Source of the DNA: Callorhinus ursinus
Lineage: Eukaryota; Chordata; Mammalia; Carnivora; Otariidae
Assembly: GCF_003265705.1 (NCBI RefSeq)
Contig: NW_020313159.1
Span: forward strand, 1,036,338-1,100,337
Reading direction: 5' to 3'
DNA: 64,000 bases
The notes beneath the pieces are model-generated. The model worked only from the letters and a program-made list of their open reading frames with translations, did not search any database and had not been told where the DNA came from. The position numbers and the translations under genes are program-made. Shown here piece by piece: positions 22,183 through 33,900 of this stretch (the first letter of the stretch is position 1; every line of letters begins with the position of its first letter).

Positions 22183-22196
22183 ATTACCATAGCAAC
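22183..22196 (+). promoter_or_regulatory. X-box (RFX-type) motif
   Basis: The 14-mer attaccatagcaac matches the X-box consensus GTTRCCATRGYAAC at 13 of 14 positions; only the first base differs. RFX factors bind this imperfect palindrome and regulate ciliary and other genes. It lies in undecayed unique sequence (about 21950-22280). There is no adjacent promoter that I can see, so a distal element is more likely than a proximal one if it works. Confidence 0.4.
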
Positions 22197-24777
22197 CCTG
22201 CGCCAAGCACCCACACCTCTTATTTCTCTGCACATGGTGCCAGGGCAGCCTCTCTGCTGACCGTCACACACTGCTTGATGGACAGGAGGCCACGCCAGCA
22301 CAGAGTGTCTCTCCTGCCACATTTGGTGGGACTCCTCTCAAGGACACTTTCCTCTTACAACCAGTTGTCATTTACAGCCAGGGCTCTTATACCTGGATTT
22401 TTCTCTTTGCCGCTGGTCACCAGAGGTCCGAACACGGCTGCCATTTAGCCAGCTCTGTTTCCAGGGGCGTTGCAAGTGGAAATAAACCTGCAAAGTAGCT
22501 GAGAATGTCAGGAGGAGAGCAAAGAAGAAAGGAGCTCCTTTAGTGATGTCCAGGGGGTGTTTTGTCTGCCAGAAGCACACCCTTGCTGGAAAGTATTTTC
22601 TTCCAGTCAGGACATGAAAAGGAGAGCTCTAAGGGCTCTGGGGAAAAGGCTGAACTTGACATGGAAGAGTCCTGGGTGAGTTACCATGAAAGGCTAGTTC
22701 ACTGGAATAAGGGAAATTAAACTCATGCCTAGGGCTGCAGGGGAACCCGAAGATCCGACTTCCCTCATGTAACAGCCCTGGTGCTCGGAAACAAACGACA
22801 CAGGCAAAATCCTCCTCCTGCAACTGAAGGCAGCTGAGCTAAGCACACAGCAAGGGGCAAGGGCGCTAGAAGTGGGCCAGGGTTCTGGTCCAGGCGGAGG
22901 CATAACTTCCCATGTGGCCTCCAATGAGCCTCAGACACTTTGCCTGGAAAATGACTGTTGCATGGGATGATGTTCCCAGTGCCCCCGTGATGCTGGGAAC
23001 TGATGGGTGCTTGGAGGCCAGAAGAGGGGGCCACCTGGGCCTTCAGGGGCACTAGGGAGCAGGGGCATTGACAACGAGATGCCAATGAGTTAGGACAACC
23101 AACGCGTGGTCTGCCTGCTTGCTGTGCTTGAGTTCTGTGGAGCCCTCGGAGTGCAGCCGCAGCACCTACTGAATGCATCACAGCTGTTCTGCTTGAGGAT
23201 GAGAGAAACCAGTCTGCATGGAAATAGCACCAAGAAGTATGAGGTAAGTTCTATGACGGATTTTTCCAGAGAGCAGAAAAAACCTCATGAGCACCTTCAT
23301 GGGTATCAGAACAGGTTCTCCTCCACCCAGGAGCCCCTCTGGATACTCAGGTACTCCAACCGAAATGCAGCTTTTCTACATCATGAATTCATTTTCCAAA
23401 GGCTCAATTACATGAACAACTTCTCCAGAACAATTACAAATTTCAACTATGGCAATTAGCACAAGCAAAATGGTGATCTAATTGAACCTTGACTCAGGGC
23501 CGTCTTCTCATTGTCCGATGCTTGAATGCCCAAGTCTGACTTTCCCTCCTGTAAGTGCCCCAGGGCACTGACATTATGACAGGGTGCTAAGGGGCAAACA
23601 AGGTTTGCCAGATATCAGAAGTCATGGTTGTGTTATAAAATAAACCTTATTGGGGAGGTTACCCTATCAAGATTGCTCCTTATCTAAGTAATACAATTTG
23701 TCCATCATTTTAACAGGACACATTTTTACCTGGTATGTTGATTCGAGAGGCCAGCTCTTCGATGACCTCCCCCAATGTTCAGAAACTGTCACAGTCTCCA
23801 ACTGAGACAGACCATGGTCCCTTTATCTGTTGTGGCAGCTTCCTTCAGGTGGCACCCACTAGACTGTGGACTTCAAATAAGCAGATCTTGATTTTTATTA
23901 GAAACTTCACAGCTCTTGTTTTGTCTCAAACCCTCTTGAAAAAAAAATTTCTTATTCCTGCCAGTGTCATGCCTTGGGCTGATAAATCTTCATGTAACTA
24001 TGACCAAGTCGGCGAAATTCTGTACATGGCAGAGGTCAGACAATAGGCACCACCTGGAAAAGCTCTGTGTGGAAAAGCTCCTGACTCCCCTTTCCTCCCT
24101 CAGTAACTGAGAGGGATGGCAAGGGTGGGAACCAGGAAGCTTGCAGATGGTCAGCTGGACCACGGAAGCATGTCCAGTGAGCAAAGCACAGAGAAGCAGC
24201 TAGGTGCAGCTTCACAAGGAGGAGGAAGAGAGGGTGCAGCCTCCCCTGCAGGCCGCACAATCCATCTTGAGTGACTGGGTTGTTCCTGGTGCTCAGTCCC
24301 CCAGTCCCCTTCTCCACTGTTCACAGAGAAACTATAATTTTAGGACAAGAAATCTGTGGTACAAGGGTGAAGAGACAAGAATTGAGCTGGGAACCTTGCC
24401 TACTGTTTATACACAGGAACAGCTGTGTTTATGATCCAACGTGTCCAAAAATAACCCCTTCAGCACTTAATCAGTGGTCAGGTGGTGGGAGCTGCCCCAG
24501 TTCCCTGAATGTGATGGTTTCCGAGCGCCTTTCTGGTGGCTCAGGACACTCACCGTCAGTACGGACAGCCCTGCTGAAAATCAAAGCAAAAGCTGGACCA
24601 GGGCCACAGACAGGTAGGCAGTCAGGGCCCAGCATTCAACAAAAGCAGAACCTCCAAGAGTCAGACCCAGTGGCATCTTAAATCAAGTATTTTCACGCAG
24701 AAGAAACTTCTGCTGATATGAACCAAAGGCGGCTTTGTCTATAAAAGACTATTAACATAGCCATTTATAAAACTAAT

Positions 24778-24800
24778 ATGGAAGCAAATGTGGCTTCCAT
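24778..24800. repeat. Short perfect inverted repeat
   Basis: atggaagc at 24778-24785 and gcttccat at 24793-24800 are exact complements around the 7-base loop aaatgtg. The stem is only 8 bases, too short for a microRNA precursor. It sits in AT-rich, undecayed sequence. Confidence 0.6.
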
Positions 24801-25709
24801 CATAATGCACGTACACTGCAGAATTGCATTATGGAAATAGAATACCAAAATTGATGACTTGACCTCGGGGCCCAGCCTATTCTAGATGAAGATGACTTCT
24901 GAAATGAAATTTTTGCTATAATTTGCTCTTGCTTTTGCTAAAAGGTTGAAGGCATTTCTATTCCAACTGAGTATGAATAACATTAATTTCATAGCATTAC
25001 CCGCCATGTTCTTAAATACATTTATCTTCAGCAAGTACAGTTATATTGATTTAAAGAAAAATTTATTTCTTTTTAGTAAACTAGTTGACCCAAAGGCTGC
25101 AAGACCATTTTTGCAACACACATATATTCACTAAGAGTTCCTTAATCTCTTCAGGGTAAAAAACACACCAGCAGCCACCTAATCAAATAAAGGCTCTCTC
25201 TCTCCTGGCACAGATATTTGGTTGTTTTTTTTGGTTTGGAGATTGTTGTTTCCTATTGAATTAATGTGATTCATCCATCTTTGAAATGGAGAATTATACT
25301 GCAGTGTAGCCAACTCCCAACAAATGAGAGCTGAAGAAGAAACAGGATTTGGAAACATCCAGATGAATAGCAGTCATGTTCCAGACCAGACACCTGAAGA
25401 GTAGAGACTCAGGTTTGCCCTGCCTAGGCAAAGGCCAGGCCCCTAGGAATCCAGAGCATGGTGAGGAATGTACCCATCGTTCTGGGGCTTGCCTCCCAAG
25501 CAAGCCTGACCTCCTGTCTTGAACCAGGTAGCATCCAGTTGCTATGGAGCAAATGAATAAGAACAAGATGCCTTGTGTGGTGCAGAGATGGACACTGAAG
25601 TAAACCAGCAGAACACAACTGGCCACACTCCCGGAAAAAGTAGGGATGACAATACCAATGTTCCAGCGTGCCGCCATTTCCCACAACTCATCCTTCCATC
25701 TTGGGGCAG

Positions 25710-25800
25710 GACCCATCCCTGTCCCCAACTCACAGAGGAGAAAATGGAGTCTGAACCTGGATGATTCACTCAAGGCCCCAGGTGTCTGGGTTTTTAACAC
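25710..25800 (-). repeat. Possible MIR fragment
   Basis: The run 'caactcacagaggagaaaat', 'ggagtctgaacctggatgat' and 'tcactcaaggccccaggtgt' resembles the reversed MIR core. It is too diverged for more than a tentative call. Confidence 0.45.
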
Positions 25801-25849
25801 TGATCTACCTGAATCCCAAGCTCTTTTGCTGAGAAAAGGGCGCCACACC

Positions 25850-26575
25850 TACAATGGACCATTGGGAATGGAAATCAAAACCACAATGTGATCCCACTGC
25901 ATACCAACTAGAGTGGCTAAAACTACAAAGACAGAAAACCCTGCTGGTAACAAGGCGCGGCAACCGACACACATACATTCCTGATAAAACCAGAGAGCTC
26001 GCCACTCTGGAGAACAGTCTGCCATTCTTAAAAGATAAACATACACCTACCCAATAACCCAGCAATTCCGCTCCTGGGTATTTGCCCAAGAGAAATGAAA
26101 CATATGTCCGTAAAAATAATTGTATGAGAACTTTCAGAGGAACTTTATCCATAATAGCCAAAATGAAAAAAAGAAAACGTCCAACAGGAAAATGGGTTTC
26201 TAAATTGCAATGCAATGCCACTCAGCAATAAACAGAAGCCAGTGAGACACACAGCCACACAGACAGCTCTCTGGACTGGAAGCAGAAACTGAAGTGTGCA
26301 CACAGAAGAAGCCACTTACATGATGTGTTAGCACTGGCACAACTAAGTGTGTAGTAGAAAAGATCAGAGAAACCATTTCCTGGTTGCAGTACTGACAGGA
26401 AAGAGGCACAAGGAACATTCCAGACAATGTAAGTGTTCTATGGCTTGATAGTGGAGGGGATAATATGGTGTGTGTATTTGCAAAAATTCACAGGATTATC
26501 CCCTTGAAGGCTGTAGGTTTCTACTATATGAAAAATTTACTGGAAAAATGTAAACGACAAATAATAAACTAAAGG
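25850..26575 (+). repeat. Older L1M 3' end
   Basis: The order is 'ggaaatcaaaaccacaatgt', 'ctggagaacagtctgccatt', 'ccagcaattccgctcctggg', 'tttatccataatagccaaaa', then a diverged 3' UTR ending near 'aataataaactaaag'. This is the ORF2 end and 3' UTR of an old L1, with many frame breaks. Confidence 0.8.
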
Positions 26576-27344
26576 GCAGGGGAGAGGAGTCAATCCCCTC
26601 CTGCTTAAAAACAAAAGAGCAAAAAGGCAAAGCCTGGCAGCATCCCAGATGCACAGAAGAATGGTGAGACAGGAAACTTCAGTGGCGTGGAGGGCACAGG
26701 CTTCCCGCAGAGTGCTGTTGTTATGTAAGAACTGGCTCTCCAGGTTGAAGCCGGTATGTACATTGAGATCTATCTGGAGTGAGGCTACAGTGACATTCAG
26801 GGCACAGAGGTGAGAAAAGCAGCATACACCTAGAGAGGCACCAGGATGTGCAACAGGGGGCTCCCTCATCCTCCTGACCCATCAGACCCACACCAGCTCC
26901 CACAACACCTGCATGGTAGCAGCTCAGGGCCTCCTTGCTCCTGGCAGGTGCCTTCAGGGGCCAGCATTCCAGCAGAGGGTTTGCTCCTGTGGACAGACTT
27001 TGCTCGTTTATCCCTTCATTCAACAAATACTGAGCATCTTGGAGGCAGGCACAGTGACTGTGGGCCACATCTCCATGTCCACAGCAGATACTCTAGCAGA
27101 AGGTGGAGGGCAACCAGGCACAAACCAGTGGGGAAGTCAGGCCCAACAGTACCACGGATCGGACAAGATCTCTTGTGTTCCTAAATCCCATAGACATCAA
27201 ATCCATTAAAAACTACATTTTTCCCTGAGAAAAGTATCATGAATATGATAACAATTAGGATCATCCATGTTAAAAATATGGACGTGTTCTCAAATCCAAG
27301 ATAGGGAAGTAGTTAAATTTAAAATGTCTTGGCCCTCACCAAAG
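26576..27344. other. Unique non-coding sequence
   Basis: Nothing is recognised apart from a possible L2/MIR end at 27005-27062. Overlapping frames on both strands (26537-26869, 26721-27068, 26846-27184) have no family signature. Confidence 0.45.
27005..27062 (-). repeat. Possible L2 or MIR fragment
   Basis: 'tcccttcattcaacaaatac' then 'tgagcatcttggaggcaggc' resembles the common 'attcaacaaatatttattgagcacc ... ccaggcac' end shared by old L2/MIR elements. It is short and diverged, so the family is unresolved. Confidence 0.35.
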
Positions 27345-27640
27345 AAGAGATGGGGATGACCAATAAGCACTTGAAAAGATGGTAAGCGCCATTACTCATA
27401 AGAAAACTACCACCACAATGGGACATTACTAGGACCCACCAGCATGAAGCAGAAAGCTCAGTACAAAGTGCAGGGGAGAGAACGACCTGTGCTCCCCTAC
27501 TTGGCTGGTGGGAATGCAAAATGGCACAGCTACTCTGGGACACACTGCAGCTGTCTCATAAAATTACCATGCACTTTCCACATGACCCAGCAACTGCACT
27601 CTTAGTAATTTACCCAGGAGAAATGAAAAGTTTTGTTTAT
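27345..27640 (+). repeat. Older L1M ORF2 fragment
   Basis: It reads 'gatgaccaataagcacttga', 'ctggtgggaatgcaaaatgg', 'cagctactctgggacacact' and 'gacccagcaactgcactctt', which is the C-terminal ORF2 region of an old L1. No intact frame remains, and its 3' UTR is absent or unrecognisable. Confidence 0.75.
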
Positions 27641-28069
27641 TAGAGCATCTGAGAGAAACTAATTATTTTGAAAGGGAAAGCAGGTCTAGACTCAAATTCA
27701 CTGTGACAATTGGGGAGGAGTCATGAGAAATGACACAGATAAGAAAATGGTTTCAAACACAGGTTTCAATAAGACAATTAACATATTCACAACAGGTTCA
27801 CCAGGAGATATGGGTTGCGTGGGGACAGATGCTAACATTAAGTAGATGCCAACTCTGCCCCTCACAAGAGGCCCCATGGAGCCATGCCCCAAGATGAAAA
27901 ACAGCGAGTTGAGCCCAGTCTCTGGCCCCTCTGATGGGAACATTTGTAGGCAGTTGGACGCAGCCTCAGCAACTCCAGAATCCCCGCTAAGAGCAGGCAC
28001 AAGGGGGACGTGGAGGAGGGCAAGGTACTCGGGACCTTATCCCAGGGTTGATGGTCCCCAGCTCCAATC
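27641..28069. other. Unique non-coding sequence
   Basis: I see no recognisable repeat or exon. The minus-strand frame at 27698-28000 shows no known domain. Confidence 0.45.
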
Positions 28070-28165
28070 ACAGACACCCTGGGTGAAAACCAGCTCCACT
28101 GCTCCCCGGAGTTAGGACCCTGGGCAAGCCTCATAACCTTGCCAAACTTTTAATATGAAGTAGGT
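28070..28165 (+). repeat. Possible MIR fragment
   Basis: 'accctgggtgaaaaccagct', 'ccactgctccccggagttag' and 'gaccctgggcaagcctcata' resemble the forward MIR tRNA-derived part and core. It is a tentative call on a diverged copy. Confidence 0.45.
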
Positions 28166-30258
28166 GAGACCATATTGAACTGCAAAGTCTCCGTAAATGC
28201 AAGTCTTCTCAATCCAATCCACTCCCTTTCTCCCTCCTTGGGAAATCACAATGGAAGAGAAGAAATGCTTAAACCTTTTTTCTACCTAGAGAAAGACATT
28301 TTTCTCTCTTATTCTATCCTCTTACAGTATATTAATAAATGATGCACACTCCCTTGAATGTCCTCATACTGTATTAGTGTTTATCATTATAGCTAAGTGG
28401 AGAATATTAATGTGTATGTTAATATATCAGGGCACTCTTGAAGACACACCTCCTGAACTGAACATCTGACAAGAGTTCAAAAGACAGACCTAATATAAAA
28501 TTCTTATTAAACAGCTTTGAAGAATTACTTTTATAACTCATTCAAAAAAAAAGTGATCACAGGCAAAGTGGCAGATAGATTAAGGCATTTCTTTTCCGTT
28601 ACTGGATCTTTTTGATTTGGTCTATAGAACCAGTATTTGCTGAGCAATGATGTAAATAGTATCGCTCCTATCAAGTAGAGAGTACCATGTACTTAAAATT
28701 TTGAAGTACAACCTTCTGAAGAAGAGCCCCTGGGGTTGCCAGTTTAAGGTAGAGCATTTGGTCATGCATACACGCTTCATTTCTTATTAATTACATGGAA
28801 TCGAAGATGCTAAATATCCTACAGAGAATCCAAGAAATGATTTTTAAAAGTGAAGTAGCCAGAGTATCAAAAATTTAATTTGAAGTTCAAGAGTCAAGAT
28901 AATACTCTAAATGGCGTTATCAAAACAGAAGGGCCCAGGAAGAACTTTAAATGGTGAAGAAAGAAAGGTATTATCAATCTACATTCAAGTGCCAGAAGGA
29001 TGTGAATTTACGAAAACACCAATGTGGACCTGGATGGCAGGCCACGGAGGCCACGGCAGCATGGCGCTCTCTCAAGCGGAATCTTCTTTCTTGTAAAGCA
29101 TAAGCATAAGTCCATAAGAGATGCACAGACACTAACAAGCAATGGTCATTCATATTTTTAAGTCCTCTGACATAAAAGAATTACTATTATCCAGAAAGTC
29201 TGAGTACACTGAAGGAATCATCTTTGCTAGAATCCTTGGTTTGAAAATGCTCTCCATTTTGTATCTTCACTTTCTGTTGAGAACTCTGGCCCCGAACATT
29301 TTTTGAGCAAAGAACATTTTAAATTAAGAACGTGAGTGGTTTTACAGATAAGAGATCACAGCAAACATTAAATTCTGTTGGAATCACTCCAAGGATTCCC
29401 TGCTCTATCACTGATCATCCACACGTTCTACACTAGTGATTTACGCGCACCCACCATCATGCATTCTGCCTTTTTCGTTCAACACTATTTGATGTGTATG
29501 GGTCCACAGACATCACCCACAGAGCAGCATTTGGAAGTCACCATGTAGGACAAAGACCTGGCCGAGAGTCTGCACTGTCACAAATTTTCAAAGCAGAGGA
29601 GTATGCTAGCTGTGTAGATCCATGGTACCCTAGAGACCAGAGAGGACCCTTGGCCAGTCCTCACATGTCTCTCAAACTCATGAGACAAACAACAGTGGGA
29701 GCAAGTACTCAAGCTGTTGGGACCATGGGCCATAAAGTCCATTAATTCAGGACTACTGTCCAAGGGGTTTTCCTACCAAGAGGAGTTAAAGCTAAGCGTG
29801 TCCCCTACAGTAAGGGGAGAGGGTCTCCTGACCGAGATCTCTGCAATATAAATCAAAGCATACAATGAAAACAATGGGGCAGAGCACAGCTTAAGTCAAT
29901 ACAGAGTACTGATAGAAGAACCCTACTTCAGAGGAGAGATTTAGCCAGCAGAGTGTTTATGGGACAAAATGAACCTTCCTTTTATCAAAAAGTCACCACA
30001 AACTCTATATGCATAAGGAAGGTCCATCTGTATGTTTAAAGTAATTTAATCTACCAAAAATGATTATATTTAACTTTTGAATATGCCTTTATTGTGAAAG
30101 GTACCAAAAGTACAGACATTGCAGGACTAATGCTCAGAAAGCATTTTCACGAGTCAGAGCCCAACCAAACACAAGTAGATGATATTAACCTAAGCACTGA
30201 GTGGGTCCTGCTTCTCAAATCTTTAAATTTTGTGGGGTTCTTTAAATCCCACATCTTT
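28166..30258. other. Unique AT-rich sequence
   Basis: No repeat family or exon is recognised in 2.1 kb. The sequence is AT-rich and complex and contains no long open frame. An imperfect tandem duplication occupies its right edge (30218-30274). Confidence 0.45.
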
Positions 30259-30274
30259 AAAATTGTGGGGTTCA

Positions 30275-30466
30275 GGGCGCCTGGGTGGCTCAGTCGTTAA
30301 GCGTCTGCCTTCGGCTCAGGTCATGATCCCAGGGTCCTGGGATCGAGCCCTGCATCGGGCTCCCTGCTTGACGGGAAGCCTGCTTCTCCCTCTCTACTCT
30401 CCCTGCTTGTGTTCCCTCTCTCACTCTCTCTCTCTGTCAAATAAATAAATAAAATCTTTAAAAAAA
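30275..30466 (+). repeat. CAN-SINE, young arctoid type, with target-site duplication
   Basis: A full copy: 'gggcgcctgggtggctcagt', 'cgttaagcgtctgccttcgg', 'gggatcgagccctgcatcgg', a CT-rich region and an AAATAAATAAATAAAATC tail. The direct repeat aaaattgtggggttca is identical at 30259-30274 and 30467-30482. The A-box ('tggctcagtcg') and B-box-like ('gatcgagccc') parts reflect its tRNA origin. Confidence 0.95.
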
Positions 30467-30482
30467 AAAATTGTGGGGTTCA

Positions 30483-32929
30483 CTGGAGCGGCTTCCATTC
30501 AGTACTTCCACGTTCCTGAATGGGGATTTCTTACTTCTGAGTTTTCTGTTCCTGCCCCCCTAGTGCCTTTGAAACACTGAATGGTAATGATGAGACCATA
30601 TATTCTCTTCTGATGACACAGATAAGAACCTAAACTTTTTCCACACAGGCCAACACTGTTTGAGTCCCATAATAACAAAAGGTTGCTTTAATATAAAGTC
30701 CTGGGGGTATCTCCAGAGACCAGGTTTTGTCCCATTTCAGCTAACATGAGATACCACAGTGAAATTTTTTTAATTGCACCCATGAAAATTTACTCTGATG
30801 AAATTTCAGCTTTCCAGAGATTTGAAAAAACACTAAAAGTAAACACAAAACCATCAAAACAGAGTCAACTTCTATTTTTATTTCCATGAAAAACATCTCT
30901 TTGTGTGGGAACCACAGAGAGTTGCTGGGAGGTGATCCAATGGAAAATCCTACTTTGCCTGAGCAAACATAAAACACCCTCACTAACAAAACATCAGAGT
31001 CGCTGCTTTGATCAAGATCATAATACCATTTTTCTCAGTGATTAAAATGCCAAATCATTCCATCTTTAATTTTCAAGTTTCAAAAAATGTCCTTTTCCAG
31101 GTAACAGTGGTCAAAAATGACAGGCCCTACCATGCTGGCTGAAGTTAAGATATTGCGTGGTGATGTCTGGGGACACCCCCACTCCTGAGGTCCAGGAGAC
31201 CTCAGACCATCAGATCAGAGATAACTCCATCCCCTACTTCATCAACGTGCACCTAATACGGGGAGGGGCCAGGATGATAACAGTAGCCATCCAAGCACCA
31301 CCTGAAGGGAAAAGAAATTTGAGGCCATTCTCCTGAAAACTGAGCTCTCCTGTTTCTTATCAAAATCTTCTCCCCAAATTAAGTGTGCTTCAAAGTGTCC
31401 ATATAATGGATTTCCTCTGCCAAATTTGATAGACAAACTTCCATCTCTTCCTCTCATCTGCCCTTGCTGGGCAAATGGGAGGTGGGGGGCTGGTCCTACC
31501 CCCAGAGCTGGGTCTGGACATGGCGACCCCTCAACTTTGTAAGGGCAGCCCTTCACTCCCGCTCATTCTTCTCATCTGAGAGACTGATCATGCAGAAACC
31601 TTCTCAGCAACTGAGACAACACTACAGACACTATAAAAGGCACTGCTCCCAAGAATCTGCTCAAGTAGGTCTTTTGAGATGCAATTCTGCCCTGGCCCTT
31701 GATTAAAACAATTCCTCAATCCTCAGCCTACCTGGAAGAAAAACCACCCCCATCACCAAATATAAACTTACAACCTGCCGACTCTCACACGGAGGTGAGA
31801 AACAAGCACCAGCCCTCTGGGTCCTGAATCTCAGTGTTGAACCCCACGTCTACAGCTACTGCTGATGTCTGGCACAAAGATGATATTACGAGCAACTTTT
31901 TATTGTTGTTCTTCCTTATTCTTCAAGTTTTTATAGTAGGATGTATCACAGGGTAACTAAACATGACTTGGGGGAACCGAAACACTCCTCACACATGATT
32001 TTGGAGTTCTCTCAAGTATTCATATTTTCCATAGTTGGTTGATACCTCATTACAGTTTTATGAGCGTTTTTCTTCTCCTCCAACAATATCTATTCTGAAT
32101 TAATCAGTAAAGACAGTTAGACAAAAGTCCAACTGAAGGATTTTTCTGGGGCCGTCAGTGACCACCCTGCTCTACCCTCCTTTCTAGTTGTTGGTGTCAG
32201 CCCATGGTACATTAATTCATGTAAGTTTAGAAGGTGTTTTTCCCACTTGTCTGTAATACTCCCCCAAACCAAGGAAAGGGGATGAGAAATTTACCAATAA
32301 AGAATGTGCATTTGAGCGCAGCTAATCACACCCCAGTTTTCTCTGTACTGCAAGAACACAGAGCGTTTCTCTCCTCTGCCCTCACCCTCTACTTCTCTCG
32401 CTGCAGCAGCAGCTGGGGTTCTCCTGGCTGCACAAGCAACAACAGCAACACAAATCCCCAGTCTGGAAGGGCTGAGACCTCACAGGTTTCGGGGCGGCTG
32501 CCTCCTGCAGATGTCGACCAGGAGGCCCCAGAGCCCACACAGCCTTCTGGAGGACTGTTACTTGACTTAATAAATGCTTTCTCTGCTGAAAGCCTCTCCC
32601 TCTCTCCCTTTCTCTCTCTCTCATGCTACTTTCACTTCAAGGAATGTAGTATTTCACTGCTGCTCATCTCAAGTCTTGTGAGCAAAGTCAGGACAAACAA
32701 GCACCTTCTCCAGGACTCAGGGGAAACTCCTTCCAAAAAGCACATTCGCCCAGCCAAACCCACTTCCGCCACATGCCTGTAAGGTGAGTCTGGAAGAGTC
32801 AACCTGGTGTGGACTGCCCCATGCTCTTCAGCCATCTACTCCCTCCCTGCTCAGTTCCAAAGCAGCATAACCATACCAAGTGAACAAGGAGCTCCGCTAC
32901 GAGGAATGTTTCCCTGCCCTGCCTCTTTG
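30483..32929. other. Unique non-coding sequence
   Basis: No repeat family is recognised except a short CT-rich run at 32590-32625. The 182-residue frame at 32234-32782 passes through that run and a CAG/AACAGC-like low-complexity stretch and has no known domain, so I do not call it a gene. Confidence 0.45.
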
Positions 32930-33035
32930 ACATTACAGAGGCCGTAAATTGTTATTATTCCCACTACTCTGATATTCAAATCAGAGGCTTGGAAATCGAG
33001 GCACCCATGAAGGCCTTGGGGTCACAGGTTACAGG
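32930..33035 (-). repeat. MIR fragment
   Basis: 'aattgttattattcccacta', 'gaggcttggaaatcgaggca' and 'ccttggggtcacaggttaca' follow the reversed MIR core order ('attattatccccatttt ... gaaactgaggca ... aaggtcaca'). Confidence 0.55.
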
Positions 33036-33049
33036 CTCAGTCCCCAAGA

Positions 33050-33900
33050 CCACCCCCAACTTTAGACACCAGTCACGAGTCCCATGGCACCCATACTTCT
33101 GACCAACCAGCTATAAATCAGGGGTTCCCACCACCCCCTCTGGTTCAGGGATGTGCTAGAGCAGCTCACAGAACTCTGGGGCACAGTTTACTTACTAGAT
33201 GACCTGTTCATTACAGGGGGGACCCCTCAGGAACACCAGAGGGAGGAGAAGCATGGGACCGGGGATGGGGGTGCACACAGAGCTTCCGTGCCTCTCCAGG
33301 GGCACCAGACTCCCAGCCCCTCCATGTGCTCGCCACCCGGAAGCCCTCTGAACCCCGCCCTTTAGAGGTTCTTTAAGGGTTCTTATAGAGGCTCTATTGC
33401 TACGGCATGATTGATCCAATCATTAGCTATCGGTAATTGATTTGACCTCCAGTCCCCCTCACCTCCTGGAGGTCGGGGTGGTGCTAGGAGTCCCAATCTT
33501 CTAATCATCCCTGGTCTTTCTGGAGACCGGCCCCCACCCTGAAGCCATTGGAAGGGGGGGCCCAGCCACAGGCCATCGTATTAGCACATAAGCGATACTT
33601 ACCAGGCAGAGATTCCAAGAATCCCAGAGCCAGAACAGAGACCAAAGGCACCACAGCCCAGAGTTAACATCCAGGTTCACTCTGTTTATTCATTCTGGAG
33701 GTTTTCGACAAATGCATAATGACATGTGTCCACACTGACGTGTGTTGTGGGAGGGGTATGCGAGAAACTGGCACCGTCCACTGGTTTTGCCGTGAACCTA
33801 AAACTGCTCTAAACACTAAAGTCTGTTACTCAAAAACAAAGACCAAATATACATCTTTTTATTATACTGCATACAGATTCTACTAAACTTCTCTTTACTC
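33050..33900. repeat. Ancient LTR-like interspersed repeat, interrupted by an L1
   Basis: Segments such as 'ctagagcagctcacagaact', 'ctattgctacggcatgattg', 'gacctccagtccccctcacc' and 'aatcttctaatcatccctgg' form a pattern I know as a common old mammalian repeat, most likely a solo LTR, though I cannot name the family. It resumes after the L1 insertion at 33848 ('tatacatctttttattatac'). Its strand and exact ends are unresolved. Confidence 0.5.
33639..33847 (+). mobile_element. L1 3' UTR insertion with internal inversion
   Basis: The left part (about 33665-33740) matches the antisense L1 3' UTR as seen at 1885-1965: 'cattctggaggttttcgaca' then 'aatgcataatgacatgtgtc'. The right part (about 33755-33835) is in the sense direction, ending 'gtgaacctaaaactgctcta'; its complement matches 1711-1780. 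The two halves therefore point opposite ways. The repeat agaccaaa at 33639-33646 and 33840-33847 looks like the target-site duplication. This is the signature of a twin-primed, inverted L1. Confidence 0.7.

Larger units (their letters stand above)
21051..25709. other. Unique sequence with candidate regulatory motifs
   Basis: No repeat family or exon is recognised in 4.7 kb. Points of note are an X-box-like motif at 22183-22196, a TAAT/ATTA-rich segment around 23390-23485, and a short hairpin at 24778-24800. The 167-residue frame at 21945-22448 crosses the X-box region and has no family signature. The 184-residue minus-strand frame at 25294-25848 also has none. Confidence 0.45.

Noticed and set aside
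21945..22448. 167-residue plus-strand frame
   Set aside because: No family signature. It runs through the candidate X-box region and ends without any domain, so chance is the simplest explanation.
24778..24800. microRNA precursor
   Set aside because: The stem is only 8 base pairs with no extension, far below the roughly 30-pair stem of a precursor.
25294..25848. 184-residue minus-strand frame with a hydrophobic stretch
   Set aside because: It has a Cys/Val/Leu-rich segment that could pass for a membrane helix, but it overlaps a likely MIR fragment and shows no known protein family.
32234..32782. 182-residue plus-strand frame
   Set aside because: It crosses a CT-rich simple repeat and a low-complexity Ser/Asn stretch. 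No domain is recognised.
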